Source of the DNA: Arthrobacter sp. B1805
GTDB taxonomy: Bacteria > Actinomycetota > Actinomycetes > Actinomycetales > Micrococcaceae
DNA: 64,000 bases
Direction: 5' to 3'
Assembly: GCF_002929745.1 (NCBI RefSeq)
Contig: NZ_PJIQ01000015.1
Location: 1-64,000 of the forward strand
This document shows, one piece after another, positions 54,727 through 64,000 of the stretch. The stretch's first letter is position 1; each line of letters begins with the position of its first letter. The notes under the pieces are model-generated. The model did not search any database. It had not been told where the DNA came from and saw only the letters and a program-made list of their open reading frames with translations. The position numbers and the translations under genes are program-made.

Positions 54727-56345
54727 CCATCCACCAGAATGAGCGCGTGCGCGTCGGCGCCGGCAACGTCGTCGTGATCGGTGGCGGCATCGGCGGGTTG
54801 GCGACGTCGGCCCTGCTGGCCAGGGAGGGCCACCGCGTCACCCTGCTCGAGAGGCGCGAACAGGTCGGCGGACGCGCCGGTTCGTGGGAGCAGGACGGCT
54901 TCCGTTTCGATACAGGCCCGTCCTGGTACCTCATGCCCGAGGTGATCGACCACTTCTTCAAGCTGATGGGAACGAGTGCGGCGGAACAGCTCGACCTGGT
55001 CAGGCTCGACCCCGGCTACCGGGTGATCTTCGAGGACGGGTTCGACACCGTGGACGTCCCTGCCGACCGCGAGGCCGTGACGAAGCTTTTCGAGTCGATG
55101 GAGGAGGGGGCCGGCGAGCAGCTCGCGAAGTACCTCGATTCCGCCGAGGACGCCTACGAGATCGCGAAGAAGCGTTTTCTCTACTCGACCTTCCAGTCCT
55201 TCCTCCCGTTCGTGCGGCCCGACGTCCTCAGGCGCCTTCCCCGGATCGGCTCGCTCCTGCTGCAGCCACTGCAGTCCTTCGTGGAGAAGCGCTTCAAGGA
55301 CCCGCGGATCCAGCAGATCCTCGGCTATCCGGCCGTGTTCCTCGGCAGCTCGCCGTTCGACGCGCCGAGCATGTACCACCTGATGAGCCACCTCGACCTC
55401 GACGACGGCGTCCTCTACCCCAAAGGGGGCTTCACGACCCTCATCGAGGCCATGCGTCGCGTCGCGACCGCTGCCGGAGTGGAGATCCGCACCGGCGCCG
55501 ACGTCATCTCCATCGATACCGTTCCGCGCGCCCCCGGCAGGTCGCCGCTGGACCGGCGGTCTGCGACGGTGCGAGCGGTCACGTACCGGACGGACAGCAC
55601 GACGACGTCGATCGACGCCGACGTCGTCGTCTCCGCCGCCGACCTCCACCACACCGAGACCGAGCTGTTGCCGGCTGACCTGCAGAGCTACCCGGAGAAG
55701 TACTGGAATACCCGTGTGCCGGGGCCCAGCGCCCTGCTGCTCTACCTCGGCGTCCGGGGCGGCCTGCCGCAGCTCGAACACCACACCCTGCTGTTCACCA
55801 CTGACTGGCGCGACAACTTCGGCCGCATCTTCGGTGCGGAGACCTCCGTGCCCTCGCCGGCGTCGCTCTACGTCTGCCGCCCCAGCGCAACCGACGACTC
55901 CGTAGCGCCGGACGGCCACGAGAACGTCTTCGTCCTGGTTCCCATCCCGGCCGACGTGGGTATCGGCAAAGGGGGACTGGAACGAGGGGGAGACGCGCGG
56001 GTGGAGGAACTGGCGGACGCGGTCATCGCACAGATCGCCGAATGGACCGGCGTGCCGGACCTCGCCGAGCGGATCGTCGTCCGGCGCAGCTACGGACCCA
56101 AGGACTTCGCGGACGATCTCAACGCCTGGCGCGGCACGTCGCTCGGACCGGCCCACATCCTCAAGCAGAGTGCCTTCTTCCGCGGCTCGAACCGCAGCTC
56201 GAGGGTCGAGAACCTCTTCTATGCCGGCAGCTCCACCGTTCCGGGCATCGGCATCCCCATGTGCCTGATCAGCGCGGAACTCATCGTCAAGCGACTGCGC
56301 GGGGACACCAGCACCGGCCCGCTGCCGGAACCCGCCCTCCGCTAG
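54723..56345 (+). CDS. crtI: Phytoene desaturase
   Basis: 540 residues. FAD-binding VVIGGGIGGLATSALL (17-32), GGRAGSWEQDGFRFDTGPS and the C-terminal FYAGSSTVPGIGIPMCLIS are CrtI hallmarks. Four desaturations from phytoene give lycopene, the substrate for the elongase at 37 kb. ATGA overlap with crtB. Confidence 0.96.
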   Translation: MTIHQNERVRVGAGNVVVIGGGIGGLATSALLAREGHRVTLLERREQVGGRAGSWEQDGFRFDTGPSWYLMPEVIDHFFKLMGTSAAEQLDLVRLDPGYRVIFEDGFDTVDVPADREAVTKLFESMEEGAGEQLAKYLDSAEDAYEIAKKRFLYSTFQSFLPFVRPDVLRRLPRIGSLLLQPLQSFVEKRFKDPRIQQILGYPAVFLGSSPFDAPSMYHLMSHLDLDDGVLYPKGGFTTLIEAMRRVATAAGVEIRTGADVISIDTVPRAPGRSPLDRRSATVRAVTYRTDSTTTSIDADVVVSAADLHHTETELLPADLQSYPEKYWNTRVPGPSALLLYLGVRGGLPQLEHHTLLFTTDWRDNFGRIFGAETSVPSPASLYVCRPSATDDSVAPDGHENVFVLVPIPADVGIGKGGLERGGDARVEELADAVIAQIAEWTGVPDLAERIVVRRSYGPKDFADDLNAWRGTSLGPAHILKQSAFFRGSNRSSRVENLFYAGSSTVPGIGIPMCLISAELIVKRLRGDTSTGPLPEPALR

Positions 56346-56361
56346 CGAGGGAGGGCCGAAG

Positions 56362-56405
56362 GCCCGGCTTGCCCGGCGGACTTCGTCGGCGAGGGCGAGC
56401 CGGGC
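56362..56405 (+). terminator. Hairpin after crtI
   Basis: 13-bp stem with one T-G pair (56362-56374 with 56393-56405), 18-base loop. Ends the crtEBI unit just before the rpoB promoters, and its right arm touches the first -35. Poor T tract. Confidence 0.5.
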
Positions 56406-56461
56406 TTGACGCAATCGGGGGAAAGAGGCTAGTGGACTTTTCGTCGCGCGTACCGTAGTGT
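56406..56461 (+). promoter_or_regulatory. Tandem rpoB promoters
   Basis: First: TTGACG (56406-56411), 18 bases, TAGTGG (56430-56435). Second: TGGACT (56433-56438), 17 bases, TAGTGT (56456-56461). They overlap so only one can be used at a time. A leader of about 190 bases without genes follows up to rpoB at 56659. Confidence 0.6.
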
Positions 56462-56658
56462 AGGTCTTTGCGTCTTCCCTCTAAACCTCAGCCTTCATAT
56501 AGCGGTGGGCTTTGCTCTGCTCTCGTCGTTTAACCTGGCCCCATGGTTGGGATTCACGCGAGCAGACTTTGGTGAGCACTGAGATCCCCGCAGCATACTG
56601 CGGTGGCGGTGCGGAGGCGAAGCGCTGACAAGCCTGACGGTCTGTGGAAGGATCCCTC

Positions 56659-60168
<3,510 letters not shown>

Positions 60169-60182
60169 GTTCCACGCCCCGA

Positions 60183-60266
60183 ACCGGTGTTCGACCGCGG
60201 CCAACGAAATTTCTGGCGGCCGCGGACGGCCTTGAAATATTAAAGGCCGCTTTCTCGAACACCGGT
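60183..60266 (+). other. Branched RNA structure between rpoB and rpoC
   Basis: Outer perfect 12-bp stem (60183-60194 with 60255-60266) encloses two hairpins: 60195-60202 with 60218-60225, and 60227-60233 with 60243-60249. Together they form a three-way junction occupying half of the 175-base gap. The second hairpin is followed by CTTTC, only a weak terminator. May be an RNase III site or a regulatory element. Confidence 0.6.
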
Positions 60267-60343
60267 CCGGTGCAGGGCTTGGACGCTCGCCGCACCCCAT
60301 AAGACTTCAAGAATTTAGAGAACAAAGAGAGAACAGGGACCCT

Positions 60344-64000
<3,657 letters not shown>

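Noticed and set aside
54420-56414. 664-codon open frame antisense to crtI/crtB
   Set aside because: Shadow frame; no start signal or domain.

Overview
The window is GC-rich, densely packed chromosome of an actinobacterium, most likely a member of the Micrococcaceae close to Arthrobacter. Support for this comes from a mycothiol synthase (MshD), an actinobacterial GlnR, a two-domain MutT1-type Nudix/histidine-phosphatase next to polyphosphate kinase, many GTG starts and GTGA/ATGA overlaps, a TTG-start rpoB, and the order tRNA-Trp, secE, nusG, rplK, rplA ... rplJ, rplL ... rpoB, rpoC. I see no insertion sequence, integrase, phage gene, plasmid replication gene or CRISPR array; everything looks like core or long-resident accessory DNA.

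Layout. 0.2-0.4 kb: tRNA-Thr and tRNA-Met with a strong terminator. 0.5-10 kb: RtcB RNA ligase, a methyltransferase, a thioredoxin-reductase-like flavoprotein divergent from an XRE-cupin regulator, an orphan ParA/MinD-like ATPase, an ATP-dependent DNA ligase coupled to a DUF2797 protein, and a two-MaoC/murB operon. 10-16 kb: an OpgB-like phosphoglycerol transferase, a PAS-ANTAR regulator, asd, and coupled thyA-dfrA. 16-22 kb: a membrane-bound nonribosomal peptide synthetase of Pls (epsilon-poly-lysine synthetase) architecture, translationally coupled to an M1 zinc aminopeptidase and facing a phosphopantetheinyl transferase. 22-31 kb: MutT1, polyphosphate kinase, MshD, GlnR, a nitrobindin, YgfZ and an ankyrin protein. 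31-37 kb: an OafA-type acyltransferase with SGNH domain, a polyprenyl-phosphate transporter (DUF368), a GNAT enzyme and phosphofructokinase. 37-40 kb: lycopene elongase (UbiA family), CrtD-like desaturase and CruF-like hydratase. 40-45 kb: a PspC/LiaF-type envelope-stress module with its own histidine kinase and response regulator. 45-64 kb: aspC, tRNA-Trp, secE-nusG, ribosomal proteins L11, L1, L10, L7/L12, then thiolase, idi and crtE-crtB-crtI, then rpoB and the first 1219 codons of rpoC, cut by the window end.

How the parts fit. Two separated gene groups, idi/crtE/crtB/crtI at 52-56 kb and elongase/crtD/cruF at 37-40 kb, together contain every step from IPP to an acyclic C50 carotenoid of bacterioruberin type. 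The Pls-like synthetase, the coupled aminopeptidase and the Sfp-type activating enzyme form a self-contained candidate system for making and trimming a cationic homopoly(amino acid); the adenylation pocket read by hand resembles that of lysine-activating domains. This is the best candidate here for an undescribed product system. The translation/transcription genes carry several structured leaders: an attenuator before rplJ, a branched RNA fold between rpoB and rpoC, and a tandem rpoB promoter.
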